From: Streptomyces rapamycinicus NRRL 5491
GTDB taxonomy: Bacteria > Actinomycetota > Actinomycetes > Streptomycetales > Streptomycetaceae
Assembly: GCF_024298965.1 (NCBI RefSeq)
Contig: NZ_CP085193.1
Location: 9,238,001-9,302,000 of the forward strand
Direction of reading: 5' to 3'
Length of the DNA stretch: 64,000 nucleotides
A model generated the notes under the pieces. It saw nothing but the letters and a program-made list of their open reading frames with translations, searched no databases and had not been told where the DNA came from. The first letter of the stretch is position 1. Each line of letters begins with the position of its first letter. Below are positions 30,081 through 39,448 of this stretch, in pieces. The position numbers and the translations under genes are program-made.

Positions 30081-30752
30081 CTACTGCGCGCCGGGGCGGA
30101 CCAGCCCGCTCTCGTAGGCGTAGACGGCGGCCTGCACCCGGTCGCGCAGCCCCAGCTTGGTCAGCACATGGCCCACATGCGTCTTGACCGTGGTCTCGCT
30201 GACGAACAGATCGGCGGCGATCTCCGCGTTGGACAGCCCCCGGGCCACCAGCTTCAGCACCTCGACCTCGCGCTCGGTCAGCGTGTGCAGGGTGTCCGGC
30301 ACCGGCTCCTCACCCGACGGCAGATGCCCGGCGTACTTGTCCAGCAGCCTGCGGGTGATGCTGGGCGCCAGCATCGCCTCGCCCGCCGCCACCACGCGGA
30401 TGGCCTGCACCAGCTCGGTGGCGGGCGCGTCCTTCAGCAGGAAGCCGCTGGCCCCGGCGCGCAGCGCCTCCACCACGTACTCATCCAGGTCGAAGGTGGT
30501 CAGCACCAGCACCTTGGCCGGGCCGTCCCGCCCCGGACCGGTGATCTGACGGGTCGCCTCCACGCCGTCCATCCGCGGCATCCGGATGTCCATCAGGACC
30601 ACATCGGGCTGCAGCGCCCGCACCTGATCGAGGGCCTGCAGACCGTCCCCGGCCTCACCGACGACCGCCAGATCCTGCTCCGCCTCCAGAATCATCCGGA
30701 AGCCGGTGCGCAGCAGCGGTTGATCATCGACCAGTAGGACGCGGATCGCCAC
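30081..30752 (-). CDS. NarL/FixJ-family response regulator, orphan
   Basis: 223 residues from GTG at 30752, which has GGAGAAGGAG upstream; longer open frame before it is not used. Receiver domain with acidic pocket VLLVDDQPLL, phospho-Asp in PDVVLMDIRMPRMDG, conserved Thr in VLVLTTFDLD, and Lys in GFLLKDAPATELV. C-terminal LuxR-type helix-turn-helix LTEREVEVLKLVARGLSNAEIAADLFVSETTVKTHVGHVLTKLGLRDRVQA. No sensor kinase gene is adjacent; the upstream gene on this strand, 14 bases away, is the RecB-like nuclease. Confidence 0.92.
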   Translation of the reverse strand: MAIRVLLVDDQPLLRTGFRMILEAEQDLAVVGEAGDGLQALDQVRALQPDVVLMDIRMPRMDGVEATRQITGPGRDGPAKVLVLTTFDLDEYVVEALRAGASGFLLKDAPATELVQAIRVVAAGEAMLAPSITRRLLDKYAGHLPSGEEPVPDTLHTLTEREVEVLKLVARGLSNAEIAADLFVSETTVKTHVGHVLTKLGLRDRVQAAVYAYESGLVRPGAQ

Positions 30753-30766
30753 GGGAACTCCTTCTC

Positions 30767-31672
30767 CTAGACCGCGTCCATTCTGCCGGACTGCCCCGGA
30801 AGGACCGCCAGCGGATAAGGCGGCGGCGTACCCCCGAATTCCGGACAGTGCGCCTGGTGGTCGCACCAGCCGCAGAGCCTGGTCTGCCGGGGCACGAAGG
30901 CACCGGTCTCCGTGGCCAGCCGGATCGCCTCCCACAGGGCCAGCACCTTGCGCTCCACGGCCCGCAGATCCCGCTCCTCCGGGTCGTACGTCAGCACATC
31001 CCCGCTGCCCAGATAGACCAGCTGGAGCCGCCGCGGGATCACCCCGCGCAGCCGCCACAGCACCAGGGCGTAGAACTTCATCTGGAACAGCGCCTCGCCC
31101 GCGTACTGCGGCGCGGGGGCCTTGCCCGTCTTGTAGTCCACGATCCGCACATCACCGGTGGGGGCGATGTCGATCCGGTCGATGATTCCACGGAGCGTCA
31201 GCCCGGACTCGAGCTCGGCCTCCACGAACAGCTCGCGCTCCGCGGGCTCCAGACGGGTCGGATCCTCCAGCGAGAACCACTGCTCCACCAGCGTCTGGGC
31301 CCCCGTCAGCCACTCGGCCAGCCGGTCCGGCGCCGGAGCGCCGTCCTCCTCCTGGAACAGCTCCGCCAGCTCCGGCTTGGCCGCCAGCAGCCGCTCCCAC
31401 TCGCCCGGCACCATCGACCGGGCCCGCGGGGCGGTGCGGTCGGCGGCCGGGGCGTCGAAGAGCCGCTCCAGCACCGCGTGGACCACCGTGCCGCGGGTGG
31501 CCGCCGCGCTGGGCTTCTCCGGCAGTTTGTCGATCACTCGGAAGCGGTACAGCAACGGGCACCGCATGAAATCGGCCGCCCGTGAGGGTGACAACGAGGC
31601 GGCGGGGCCGGACTTCGGTGGCCCGTCGGAGGGTTCGGCCTTCCCGGTGGTGGTTCCCGTGGTGGTTCCCAT
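30767..31672 (-). CDS. RecB-family PD-(D/E)XK nuclease with iron-sulphur cluster
   Basis: 301 residues from ATG at 31672. The nuclease core shows GTVVHAVLERLFD, then IIDRID, GDVRIVDYKTGKAP (catalytic Asp and YKTG Lys) and LFQMKFYALVLWR. Four cysteines of an AddB/Cas4-type [4Fe-4S] site: one in FMRCPLLYR near the start and three in CGWCDHQAHC at the end. Usually annotated as RecB-family exonuclease in actinobacteria, with a likely role in DNA repair. The start is supported by TAGGGT 7 bases upstream, a leaderless arrangement. It is probably cotranscribed with the response regulator. Confidence 0.88.
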   Translation of the reverse strand: MGTTTGTTTGKAEPSDGPPKSGPAASLSPSRAADFMRCPLLYRFRVIDKLPEKPSAAATRGTVVHAVLERLFDAPAADRTAPRARSMVPGEWERLLAAKPELAELFQEEDGAPAPDRLAEWLTGAQTLVEQWFSLEDPTRLEPAERELFVEAELESGLTLRGIIDRIDIAPTGDVRIVDYKTGKAPAPQYAGEALFQMKFYALVLWRLRGVIPRRLQLVYLGSGDVLTYDPEERDLRAVERKVLALWEAIRLATETGAFVPRQTRLCGWCDHQAHCPEFGGTPPPYPLAVLPGQSGRMDAV

Positions 31673-31679
31673 GGCGAAG

Positions 31680-31685
31680 ACCCTA
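31680..31685 (-). promoter_or_regulatory. -10 box TAGGGT before the RecB-like gene, leaderless spacing
   Basis: Read on the minus strand, TAGGGT ends 7 bases before the ATG at 31672, with no ribosome site in between. Confidence 0.5.
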
Positions 31686-31801
31686 CGACCCGCCACCGAC
31701 AGCCGGACGCATACCATCGACGTTCGAGCCCCCGGCACTGCATGATCGTGGGGACCGTATCAAAAAGAAGGGTGCGATCGAGCATCCGACGAGGGGACAC
31801 C

Positions 31802-33052
31802 GTGGACAACAGCGGGCAGCGGCAGTCCGACAACGGGGAATCGGACCGCGCGACCGAGCCCGAGGGCGGCAAGCCGCCGCGCCCACGCGACGTGGGCGGC
31901 GGCATTCTCATGGGCCGGCCCTTCGGCGTGCCCGTGTACGTCTCGCCCAGCTGGTTCCTGGTCGCCGCCCTCATCACCTGGGTCTTCGGCGGCCAGCTCG
32001 ACCGGGTGCTGCCCGAGCTCGGCGCGGCCCGCTATCTGGTCTCGCTCTTCTTCGCGGTGGCCTTCTACGCCTCGGTGCTGGTGCACGAGCTCGCCCACAC
32101 CGTGGCCGCGCTCCGCTTCAAGCTGCCGGTGCGCCGGATCCAGCTGCAGTTCTTCGGCGGTGTCTCGGAGATCGAGAAGGAGACCGAGACCCCCGGCCGG
32201 GAGTTCGTGCTCGCCTTCGTCGGCCCGCTGCTCTCCCTGGTCCTGTCGGGCGTGTTCTACCTCGGCATGATGGTCGTGGAGCCCGGCACGGTGCCCGGGG
32301 TGCTGCTCGCCGGGCTGATGATCTCCAACCTGATCGTGGCCGCGTTCAACCTGCTGCCCGGGCTGCCGCTGGACGGCGGGCGGATGCTGCGGGCCGTCGT
32401 CTGGAAGATCAGCGGCAGGCCCATGACCGGCACCGTCGCCGCCGCCTGGAGCGGCCGCGCGCTCGCCGTCGCGGTGCTCGTCGGGCTGCCGCTGCTCACC
32501 CAGGCGGGCGGGCTCGGCGAGGAGCCCAAGAGCTTCGGCAGCGTCGACTCGCTCACCGACGCGCTGCTGGCCGCCATACTCGCCGCGATCATCTGGACCG
32601 GCGCGGGCAACAGCCTGCGGATGGCCCGGCTGCGGGAGCGGCTGCCGGACCTGCGCGCCCGTACGCTCACCCGGCGCGCCGTCCCCGTGGCGGCCGACAC
32701 CCCGCTCTCCGAGGCGCTGCGCCGGGCGAACGAGGCGGGGGCCCGGGCCCTGGTCGTGGTGGACGGCCACGGCGCCCCGACCGCCGTGGTGCGCGAGGCG
32801 GCCATCGTGGGGATCCCCGAGCACCGCCGCCCCTGGGTCGCGGTCAGCGGTCTCGCCCAGGACCTCAAGGACGGTATGCGGGTCTCCGCCGAGCTCACCG
32901 GCGAGGAACTGCTGGACACCCTGCGTGCCACCCCCGCCACCGAGTACCTGGTGGTGGAGGAGACCGGCGAGATCTACGGGGTGCTCTCCACGGCCGATGT
33001 CGAGCGCGCCTTCGTGGCGGCCATGGCCAGGACCCCCTCGGGCCGCTCCTGA
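31802..33052 (+). CDS. Site-2 protease family (M50) membrane metalloprotease with CBS domains
   Basis: 416 residues from GTG at 31802 with GAGGGG upstream. After a polar 40-residue N terminus the membrane part carries the zinc site HELAH in SVLVHELAHTVAAL and the third ligand region in NLLPGLPLDGGRMLR. Around six transmembrane segments are predicted by eye. Two C-terminal CBS repeats (about residues 290-410, RAVPVAADTPLSEALRRAN and TPATEYLVVEETGEIYGVLSTADVERAF) probably sense a nucleotide. The actinobacterial family cleaves membrane proteins within the bilayer; the substrate is unknown. Divergent from the RecB-like gene. Confidence 0.92.
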   Translation: MDNSGQRQSDNGESDRATEPEGGKPPRPRDVGGGILMGRPFGVPVYVSPSWFLVAALITWVFGGQLDRVLPELGAARYLVSLFFAVAFYASVLVHELAHTVAALRFKLPVRRIQLQFFGGVSEIEKETETPGREFVLAFVGPLLSLVLSGVFYLGMMVVEPGTVPGVLLAGLMISNLIVAAFNLLPGLPLDGGRMLRAVVWKISGRPMTGTVAAAWSGRALAVAVLVGLPLLTQAGGLGEEPKSFGSVDSLTDALLAAILAAIIWTGAGNSLRMARLRERLPDLRARTLTRRAVPVAADTPLSEALRRANEAGARALVVVDGHGAPTAVVREAAIVGIPEHRRPWVAVSGLAQDLKDGMRVSAELTGEELLDTLRATPATEYLVVEETGEIYGVLSTADVERAFVAAMARTPSGRS

Positions 33053-33089
33053 GGCCCCGGGCGTGGTCCGGGCACGGCGAAGTGCCCGG

Positions 33090-33095
33090 TAGGCT
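33090..33095 (+). promoter_or_regulatory. -10 box TAGGCT before the TrmI-type gene, leaderless spacing
   Basis: TAGGCT ends 6 bases before the ATG at 33102; only GTTCAC lies between. Confidence 0.5.
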
Positions 33096-33101
33096 GTTCA
33101 C

Positions 33102-34115
33102 ATGTCCGAACCGACCGGTGCCGCCCGCCGTCGCGGGCCCTTCCAGGTCGGGGACCAGGTCCAGCTCACCGACCCCAAGGGACGCCACTACACCTTCACG
33201 CTCGAGTCAGGGAAGAACTTCCACACCCACAAGGGATCCTTCCCCCATGACGAGCTGATCGGTGCCCCCGAGGGAACCGTCGTGCGCACCACGGGAAACG
33301 TCGCGTATCTCGCGCTGCGCCCCCTGCTCCCCGACTATGTCCTGTCCATGCCACGAGGCGCCGCCGTGGTCTACCCCAAGGACGCGGGGCAGATCCTGGC
33401 GATGGCCGACATCTTCCCCGGCGCGCGCGTCGTCGAGGCGGGCGTCGGCTCCGGCTCGCTCTCCACCTTCCTGCTGCGGGCCATCGGCGACCAGGGCATG
33501 CTGCACTCCTACGAGCGCCGGGCCGACTTCGCCGAGATCGCCGCCCAGAACGTCGAGCGCTACTTCGGCGCCCCGCACCCCGCCTGGCGGCTCACCGTCG
33601 GCGACCTCCAGGACAACCTCAGCGACACCGACGTGGACCGCGTGATCCTGGACATGCTCGCCCCCTGGGAGTGCCTGGAGCCGGTGTCCAAGGCGCTCGT
33701 CCCCGGCGGCATCCTGTGCGCGTACGTCGCCACCACCACCCAGCTCGCCCGCACCGTGGAGGCCATCCGCGAGCACGGCACCTTCAACGAGCCGTCGGCC
33801 TGGGAGACCATGGTGCGCACCTGGCACGTGGAGGGCCTGGCGGTACGGCCCGACCACCGCATGATCGGCCACACCGGCTTCCTGCTCACCGCCCGTCGGC
33901 TCGCGGACGGTGTAGAGCCCCCGATGCGCCGCCGCAGGCCCGCCAAGGGCGCCTACGGCGAGGACTACGTGGGCTGGGGCACCGCCAAGGACAGCGGCAC
34001 CGCCAAGGACAACGGCACCGCCAAGGGCACAGGCGCCACGGAAGGCTCAGGAGCCGACAGGCGCCCCTCCGGCGGCCAGGACACCCAGGCGGACACCCCC
34101 TCCGGCGACGTCTGA
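33102..34115 (+). CDS. tRNA (adenine-58-N1)-methyltransferase, TrmI family
   Basis: 337 residues. N-terminal small domain (FQVGDQVQLTDPKGRHYTFTL followed by ESGKNFHTHKGSF) and a class I SAM-binding domain: motif I VVEAGVGSGSLSTFLL, acidic loop YERRADFAEIA, then DRVILDMLAPWECLE. TrmI methylates A58 in the T-loop of tRNAs and is present just before arc in many actinobacteria. The last 50 residues are a low-complexity tail with repeats of GTAKD. The start is supported by the leaderless -10 box. Confidence 0.92.
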   Translation: MSEPTGAARRRGPFQVGDQVQLTDPKGRHYTFTLESGKNFHTHKGSFPHDELIGAPEGTVVRTTGNVAYLALRPLLPDYVLSMPRGAAVVYPKDAGQILAMADIFPGARVVEAGVGSGSLSTFLLRAIGDQGMLHSYERRADFAEIAAQNVERYFGAPHPAWRLTVGDLQDNLSDTDVDRVILDMLAPWECLEPVSKALVPGGILCAYVATTTQLARTVEAIREHGTFNEPSAWETMVRTWHVEGLAVRPDHRMIGHTGFLLTARRLADGVEPPMRRRRPAKGAYGEDYVGWGTAKDSGTAKDNGTAKGTGATEGSGADRRPSGGQDTQADTPSGDV

Positions 34116-34186
34116 CGGCCGTCCGGGATCCGTCCGGCGGCCGCCCGAGGGCCCGCCCCCGGCGGAGACCGGCACCACAACGGCTC

Positions 34187-34229
34187 GGCGCGGCCACCGA
34201 ATTCCTCGTGTGAGGGCGGTGGCCGCGCC
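34187..34229 (+). terminator. Hairpin after the TrmI-type gene
   Basis: Perfect 11-bp arms 34187-34197 and 34219-34229 around a 21-base loop, 70-115 bases past the stop codon. Confidence 0.45.
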
Positions 34230-34278
34230 CCTGTGAGATGTGGCACCATGCGGGTCATCTCCCGCCTCAGCCCCTCAC

Positions 34279-34881
34279 ATGGAGTCATCCCGCGTGCAGC
34301 CTCTGGGCCCGGATCTCGCGCACACCCAACCCCGTCCGGTGCACTGGGTGGCGACCGCGGCCGCCGTGGCCGCCGTCATCGCCGGAGGGTCGTTCTTCCA
34401 GCCCTCCGACGCCAAGGCCACCACGTCCACCACCGCCTCCGCGCCGGGCACCGGGGGGCTTCCGGCCGCCAAGGCCCCCGACCCCCGCGCCGCGGACTAT
34501 CCGATGAACTGCGGACGGGCCCGGCCCGACGTCATCGACCGGGGCTCGGCGGACCTGGACGGGGACGGGCGGCCGGAGACCGTCGCCGTGGTGCGCTGCC
34601 CGACCGCCTTCGGCACCCCGCCCAGCGGCGTCTATGTGCTCTCCCAGCCGACCGGCCGCGCGGGCGCCGCGCCCCGTGTGGTGTCCACCTTCGTGGATCC
34701 GAAGGAAGGGATGAGCATCAGCGATTTCGCGGTGCGCGGAAAGAGGGTTTCGGCCACGTTGCTGGGATACTCGTCGGCCAAGGTCCCGCGGTGCTGTCCG
34801 GATCTGCAGCGCAAGGTCAACTGGCAGTGGCGGGACGGAAAGTTCGTACTGAAGGCGCTGCCGGTCCCGGGGAGTGTGTGA
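34279..34881 (+). CDS. Membrane-anchored or secreted protein of unknown function
   Basis: 200 residues from the ATG at 34279; an in-frame ATG at 34240 is an alternative. One hydrophobic segment (HWVATAAAVAAVIAGGSFFQ) near the N terminus acts as signal anchor, followed by a Thr/Ala linker. The outer domain has DLDGDGRPETVAVVRC, like a calcium-binding FG-GAP/VCBS loop, and several cysteines (MNCGRARP, VRCPTAF, PRCCPDL). No catalytic family recognised. It lies between the TrmI gene and the convergent ferredoxin gene. Confidence 0.7.
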   Translation: MESSRVQPLGPDLAHTQPRPVHWVATAAAVAAVIAGGSFFQPSDAKATTSTTASAPGTGGLPAAKAPDPRAADYPMNCGRARPDVIDRGSADLDGDGRPETVAVVRCPTAFGTPPSGVYVLSQPTGRAGAAPRVVSTFVDPKEGMSISDFAVRGKRVSATLLGYSSAKVPRCCPDLQRKVNWQWRDGKFVLKALPVPGSV

Positions 34882-34899
34882 GCGGTTACTCGCGGCGTG

Positions 34900-35190
34900 T
34901 CACCCCGCGTCGGGTCCGTAGACCTCGACCCGGTCCGTGACGCGGCGTACATGGATGCAGTCGCCGGGGCACTCCTTGGCGGAATCCCTGACCTCGGTCA
35001 GCAGGGCCAGGGGGACCGGGGTGGTCGCGCCCTTGTCCTGCAGCAGCTCATCGTCGGCGCTCTTGACGTAGGCTAGACCGTCGATGTCGAGTTCGAAGAC
35101 CTCGGGAGCGTACTGGGCGCAGATGCCGTCCCCGGTGCACAGATCCTGGTCGATCCAGACCTCAAGACCGCCGAGCTCCTCGTTCCGCAC
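34900..35190 (-). CDS. Ferredoxin, [3Fe-4S] type
   Basis: 96 residues from GTG with AGGAGGGGG upstream. Cluster cysteines in DQDLCTGDGICAQYAPEVF, where Gly replaces the second Cys of a 4Fe motif, and in AKECPGDCIHV. This is the pattern of the single-cluster 3Fe-4S ferredoxins that feed electrons to actinobacterial cytochromes P450. The central insertion (SADDELLQDKGATTPVPLALL) is longer than in minimal ferredoxins. It is conserved beside arc; a functional link to the proteasome is not known. Confidence 0.9.
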   Translation of the reverse strand: MRNEELGGLEVWIDQDLCTGDGICAQYAPEVFELDIDGLAYVKSADDELLQDKGATTPVPLALLTEVRDSAKECPGDCIHVRRVTDRVEVYGPDAG

Positions 35191-35381
35191 GGTGTGCCCC
35201 CTCCTGTTCCTTCGATACGCGATTCAACATTGTCTAAATATCGCCAACCCTGGCGGGTGTTGACCGTGTCGACGATACAACCGCTCGCTTTCCGATGTTG
35301 TTGGGTGGGTATTCACCTGGCGTGAGGGAGTGCGCAAGGGTGAAGATCGGACACACGCCGACCGGGTTTGTGATCTAGGGG

Positions 35382-35409
35382 TTTCAACCCGCACCGGCCC
35401 AGGTAGGGT
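35382..35409 (+). promoter_or_regulatory. Probable housekeeping promoter of arc
   Basis: TTTCAA (35382-35387) and TAGGGT (35404-35409) are separated by 16 bases and lie 39 bases before the arc GTG. The rest of the 257-base ferredoxin-arc gap shows nothing else definite. Confidence 0.45.
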
Positions 35410-35447
35410 CAGGAAGCGTCCAGCTCCCCTTGGAGGAGGTGAGGACC

Positions 35448-37214
35448 GTGGCAGCCCACGACGACGACATCAACCGCGGCATCCGGCCGGGGCGGGGGTC
35501 TGACGACCCTGCCGGCCAGGTTGCCTATCTCGAGCAGGAAATCGCCGTCCTGCGCCGCAAGCTCGCCGACTCTCCGCGTCATACGAGGATTCTCGAAGAG
35601 CGGATCGTCGAGCTGCAGACCAATCTGGCGGGAGTCTCCGCACAGAACGAGCGGCTCGCGAACACACTCCGTGAGGCCCGCGATCAGATCGTGGCCCTCA
35701 AGGAGGAGGTCGACCGGCTCGCGCAGCCGCCGGCCGGTTTCGGTGCCTTTCTGCAGGCGAACGAGGACGGTACGGCGGACATCTTTACCGGGGGCCGTAA
35801 ACTCCGGGTGAATGTCAGCCCAAGCGTCGAGCTCGACGACCTCAGGCGCGGCCAGGAGGTCATGCTCAACGAGGCGCTCAATGTGGTCGAGGCCATGGAG
35901 TTCGAGCGCGCCGGGGACATCGTCACCCTCAAGGAAGTCCTTGAGGACGGCGAGCGCGCCCTGGTGATCGGGCACACCGACGAGGAGCGGGTGGTGCGGC
36001 TGGCGGAGCCGCTGCTGAGCACCACCATCCGGCCCGGTGACGCCCTGCTGCTCGAGCCCCGGTCCGGCTATGTCTACGAGGTGGTACCGAAGAGCGAGGT
36101 CGAGGAGCTCGTCCTCGAAGAGGTGCCGGACATCGACTACAACAAGATCGGCGGTCTGGGAAACCAGATCGAGCTGATCCGCGACGCGGTCGAGCTCCCG
36201 TATCTCTATCCCGACCTCTTCAAGGAGCACGAACTGCGGCCGCCCAAGGGTGTGCTGCTGTACGGCCCGCCCGGCTGCGGTAAGACGCTGATCGCCAAGG
36301 CCGTGGCCAACTCCCTTGCCAAGAAGGTCGCCGAGGTGACCGGCAAGCCCGCGGGGAAGAGCTTCTTCCTCAACATCAAGGGCCCCGAGCTCCTCAACAA
36401 GTACGTCGGCGAGACGGAGCGGCACATCCGGCTGGTCTTCCAGCGGGCTCGGGAGAAGGCCAGCGAGGGCACGCCCGTCATCGTCTTCTTCGACGAGATG
36501 GACTCCCTGTTCCGCACCCGTGGCTCCGGGGTCAGCTCGGACGTGGAGAACACCATCGTCCCCCAGCTGCTCTCCGAGATCGACGGTGTGGAGGGCCTGG
36601 AGAACGTGATCGTCATCGGTGCCTCCAACCGCGAGGACATGATCGACCCCGCGATCCTGCGCCCCGGCCGCCTCGATGTGAAGATCAAGATCGAGCGTCC
36701 GGACGCCGAGGCCGCCAAGGACATCTTCTCGAAGTACCTGACGGAGTCCCTGCCGATCCACGGCGACGACCTCTCCGAGCACGGCGGGTCGCCGAAGGCC
36801 GCGATCGGCGGGATGATCCAGTCGGTGGTCGAGCAGATGTACACCGAGTCCGAGGAGAACCGCTTCCTGGAGGTCACCTACGCCAATGGCGACAAGGAAG
36901 TCCTCTACTTCAAGGACTTCAACTCCGGCGCCATGATCCAGAACATTGTGGACCGCGCCAAGAAGATGGCGATCAAGGACTTCCTGGACCACAACCAGAA
37001 GGGCCTTCGCGTCTCCCATCTGCTCGCCGCCTGCGTGGACGAGTTCAAGGAGAACGAGGACCTGCCCAACACCACGAACCCGGACGACTGGGCCCGGATC
37101 TCCGGTAAGAAGGGCGAGCGGATCGTGTACATCCGCACCCTGGTCACCGGAAAGCAGGGCGCGGACACTGGACGCTCCATCGACACGGTGGCGAACACCG
37201 GTCAGTACCTGTAA
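35448..37214 (+). CDS. arc: Proteasome-associated AAA ATPase ARC (Mpa)
   Basis: 588 residues from GTG, with GGAGGAGG upstream. N-terminal coiled coil ([20 protein letters not shown] through [17 protein letters not shown]) that binds Pup, tandem OB folds (about 90-230), then the AAA module: GPPGCGKT (Walker A), [12 protein letters not shown] (Walker B), [18 protein letters not shown] (sensor and arginine finger). The C terminus ends in GQYL, the penultimate-Tyr tail that opens the 20S gate. ARC unfolds pupylated proteins and feeds them to PrcBA. First gene of the proteasome locus. Confidence 0.97.
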   Translation: MAAHDDDINRGIRPGRGSDDPAGQVAYLEQEIAVLRRKLADSPRHTRILEERIVELQTNLAGVSAQNERLANTLREARDQIVALKEEVDRLAQPPAGFGAFLQANEDGTADIFTGGRKLRVNVSPSVELDDLRRGQEVMLNEALNVVEAMEFERAGDIVTLKEVLEDGERALVIGHTDEERVVRLAEPLLSTTIRPGDALLLEPRSGYVYEVVPKSEVEELVLEEVPDIDYNKIGGLGNQIELIRDAVELPYLYPDLFKEHELRPPKGVLLYGPPGCGKTLIAKAVANSLAKKVAEVTGKPAGKSFFLNIKGPELLNKYVGETERHIRLVFQRAREKASEGTPVIVFFDEMDSLFRTRGSGVSSDVENTIVPQLLSEIDGVEGLENVIVIGASNREDMIDPAILRPGRLDVKIKIERPDAEAAKDIFSKYLTESLPIHGDDLSEHGGSPKAAIGGMIQSVVEQMYTESEENRFLEVTYANGDKEVLYFKDFNSGAMIQNIVDRAKKMAIKDFLDHNQKGLRVSHLLAACVDEFKENEDLPNTTNPDDWARISGKKGERIVYIRTLVTGKQGADTGRSIDTVANTGQYL

Positions 37215-37223
37215 CACCGCGGT

Positions 37224-37261
37224 CCGGCTGCGGATGTCCTGGACGGGGCATCCGCAGCCGG
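37224..37261 (+). terminator. Hairpin after arc
   Basis: Perfect 13-bp stem (CCGGCTGCGGATG and complement, 12-base loop) starting 10 bases after the arc stop and followed by ATGCGCTTTT. It suggests that dop has its own promoter; TAGGCT at 37354-37359 is a candidate -10. Confidence 0.65.
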
Positions 37262-37473
37262 ATGCGCTTTTCGGACCGCATTCTTCGTATGAGTCCTACG
37301 AGCCCTACCGGAGCAATGACTGTAATGATCTCCGCAGCACCGCTTGGCCGTTCTAGGCTCTTCGGTACCGCAGTATCGCGGCACGGGGGATCGGGGGCCG
37401 CAGATGGACCGGGAGCGCAGCGGTACTTGAGCGCCGATCCCAGCCGGGGGCGGCGCCGGGCAAGGAGGGCCGC

Positions 37474-38985
37474 ATGACCGTACGGCGCGTAATGGGAATC
37501 GAGACGGAGTACGGGATCTCCGTCCCGGGGCACCCGAACGCCAATGCCATGCTCACCTCATCCCAGGTCGTCAACGCCTACGCGGCGGCGATGCACCGGG
37601 CGCGCCGCGCCCGCTGGGACTTCGAGGAGGAGAACCCGCTGCGGGACGCCCGCGGATTCGACCTCGCACGCGAGTCCGCGGACGCCAGCCAGCTCACGGA
37701 CGAGGACATCGGCCTGGCCAATGTGATCCTCACCAATGGCGCGCGGCTCTATGTGGACCATGCCCACCCCGAGTACTCCGCCCCCGAGGTCACCAACCCC
37801 CGGGACGCGGTGCTCTGGGACAAGGCCGGTGAGCGCATCATGGCCGAGGCCGCGCTGCGCGCCGCCGAGCTGCCCGGCGGCCAGCCCATCCACCTCTACA
37901 AGAACAACACCGACAACAAGGGCGCCTCCTACGGCACGCATGAGAACTACCTGATGAAGCGGGAGACCGCCTTCTCGGACATCGTGCGCCACCTGACGCC
38001 CTTCTTCGTCTCCCGCCAGGTCGTCACGGGCGCGGGCCGCGTCGGCGTCGGCCAGGACGGCCATGAGCACGGCTTCCAGATCAGCCAGCGGGCGGATTAC
38101 TTCGAGGTCGAGGTCGGCCTGGAGACCACGCTCAAGCGCCCGATCATCAACACCCGCGACGAGCCGCACGCCGACGCCGAGAAGTACCGCCGGCTCCATG
38201 TGATCATCGGCGACGCCAACCTCTCCGAGCTGTCGACGTACCTCAAGCTCGGCACCACCGCCCTGGTGCTGTCGATGATCGAGGACGGCTTCATCGCCGT
38301 GGACCTCGCGGTGGACCAGCCGGTGCGCACCCTGCACCAGGTCTCGCACGACCCGACGCTGCGCCGTCTCGTCACGCTGCGCAGCGGCCGTACGCTTACC
38401 GCGGTGCAGCTCCAGATGGAGTACTTCGAGCTGGCCCGCAAATACGTCGAGGACCGCTACGGGGCGGACGCCGACGAGCAGACCCGGGACGTCCTGGCCC
38501 GCTGGGAGGACGTGCTGAACCGGCTGGAGCGCGATCCCATGAGCCTGTCCGGCGAGCTGGACTGGATCGCCAAGCGGGAGCTGCTCGAGGGCTACCGCCG
38601 CCGCGACGCCCTGGAGTGGGACGCGGCCCGGCTCCATCTGGTGGACCTCCAGTACGCCGACGTGCGCCCGGACAAGGGCCTGTACAACCGGCTGGTGGCC
38701 CGCGGCAAGATGAAGCGGCTGCTGGACGACCAGGACATCGCGCGCGCCCAGAACAAGCCCCCGGAGGACACCCGCGCCTACTTCCGCGGCCGCTGCCTGG
38801 AGCAGTACGCGGACGACGTGGCCGCGGCCTCCTGGGACTCGGTGATCTTCGACCTGCCGGGTCGTGACTCTCTGCAACGGGTTCCCACCCTGGAGCCGCT
38901 GCGCGGCACCCGCAACCACGTCAAGGAGTTGCTGGACCGTTGCCGCACGGCCGAGGACCTGGTCCGGGTGCTGTCCGGAGGCTGA
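37474..38985 (+). CDS. dop: Deamidase/depupylase of Pup
   Basis: 503 residues. Glutamine-synthetase-like fold of the Dop/PafA family: [13 protein letters not shown] (metal-binding Glu near the N terminus), the Dop-specific insertion [35 protein letters not shown] with the catalytic Asp, [20 protein letters not shown] and [19 protein letters not shown]. Dop converts the Pup C-terminal Gln to Glu and removes Pup from tagged proteins. Needed here because Pup ends in GGQ. Downstream of arc and 135 bases before pup. Confidence 0.96.
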   Translation: MTVRRVMGIETEYGISVPGHPNANAMLTSSQVVNAYAAAMHRARRARWDFEEENPLRDARGFDLARESADASQLTDEDIGLANVILTNGARLYVDHAHPEYSAPEVTNPRDAVLWDKAGERIMAEAALRAAELPGGQPIHLYKNNTDNKGASYGTHENYLMKRETAFSDIVRHLTPFFVSRQVVTGAGRVGVGQDGHEHGFQISQRADYFEVEVGLETTLKRPIINTRDEPHADAEKYRRLHVIIGDANLSELSTYLKLGTTALVLSMIEDGFIAVDLAVDQPVRTLHQVSHDPTLRRLVTLRSGRTLTAVQLQMEYFELARKYVEDRYGADADEQTRDVLARWEDVLNRLERDPMSLSGELDWIAKRELLEGYRRRDALEWDAARLHLVDLQYADVRPDKGLYNRLVARGKMKRLLDDQDIARAQNKPPEDTRAYFRGRCLEQYADDVAAASWDSVIFDLPGRDSLQRVPTLEPLRGTRNHVKELLDRCRTAEDLVRVLSGG

Positions 38986-39063
38986 AATGCCCTTGGGCCG
39001 GGAATCATCGAGGTGGCCTCCGTACGTTGTAGCGAGTGGGAGGCCGATGTCGGACCCTGCTTG

Positions 39064-39069
39064 TAGGGT
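39064..39069 (+). promoter_or_regulatory. -10 box TAGGGT before pup
   Basis: TAGGGT lies 51 bases upstream of the pup ATG, in the 135-base gap after dop. No good -35 box is visible 17 bases upstream. Confidence 0.4.
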
Positions 39070-39120
39070 CTGATCTTGAGACCGATCGAATCAGCGGGCG
39101 AACCGAGCGGGGTGAGGGAA

Positions 39121-39339
39121 ATGGCGACCAAGGACACCGGCGGCGGTCAGCAGAAAGCGTCGCGCTCGACCGAAGAGGTCGAGGAGCAGACGCAGGACGC
39201 ACAGGCCGCGGACGACCTCAAGGAGCGGCAGGAGAAGCTCTCGGACGACGTCGACTCCGTGCTGGACGAGATCGACGACGTGCTCGAGGAGAACGCGGAG
39301 GACTTCGTGAGGTCTTTCGTCCAGAAGGGCGGACAGTAA
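39121..39339 (+). CDS. pup: Prokaryotic ubiquitin-like protein Pup
   Basis: 72 residues, ATG with GGTGAGGG upstream. Disordered, highly acidic, with the ARC-binding helix region [20 protein letters not shown] and the conserved C terminus [13 protein letters not shown]. The final Gln must be deamidated by Dop before PafA can attach Pup to lysines. A hairpin separates it from prcB. Confidence 0.98.
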   Translation: MATKDTGGGQQKASRSTEEVEEQTQDAQAADDLKERQEKLSDDVDSVLDEIDDVLEENAEDFVRSFVQKGGQ

Positions 39340-39351
39340 GGCGCGTCTTCT

Positions 39352-39386
39352 CCGTCCTGCGTCCCCGCGGAGGGGACGCAGGACGG
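39352..39386 (+). terminator. Strong hairpin between pup and prcB
   Basis: Perfect 15-bp stem (CCGTCCTGCGTCCCC and complement) with a 5-base loop, 13 bases after the pup stop and 62 bases before prcB. There is no T-run. It may stop part of the transcription or protect the end of the pup message. Confidence 0.6.
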
Positions 39387-39448
39387 ATGACTTCCATGGC
39401 CAGGGGTATGGTCCGTGCATCATTTCAAGATCTGGTGGAAGGAAACGT

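Noticed and set aside
30753..31058. N-terminal extension of the response regulator
   Set aside because: The extension overlaps the RecB-like gene on the same strand and has no receiver-domain similarity; the GTG at 30752 has a strong ribosome site.
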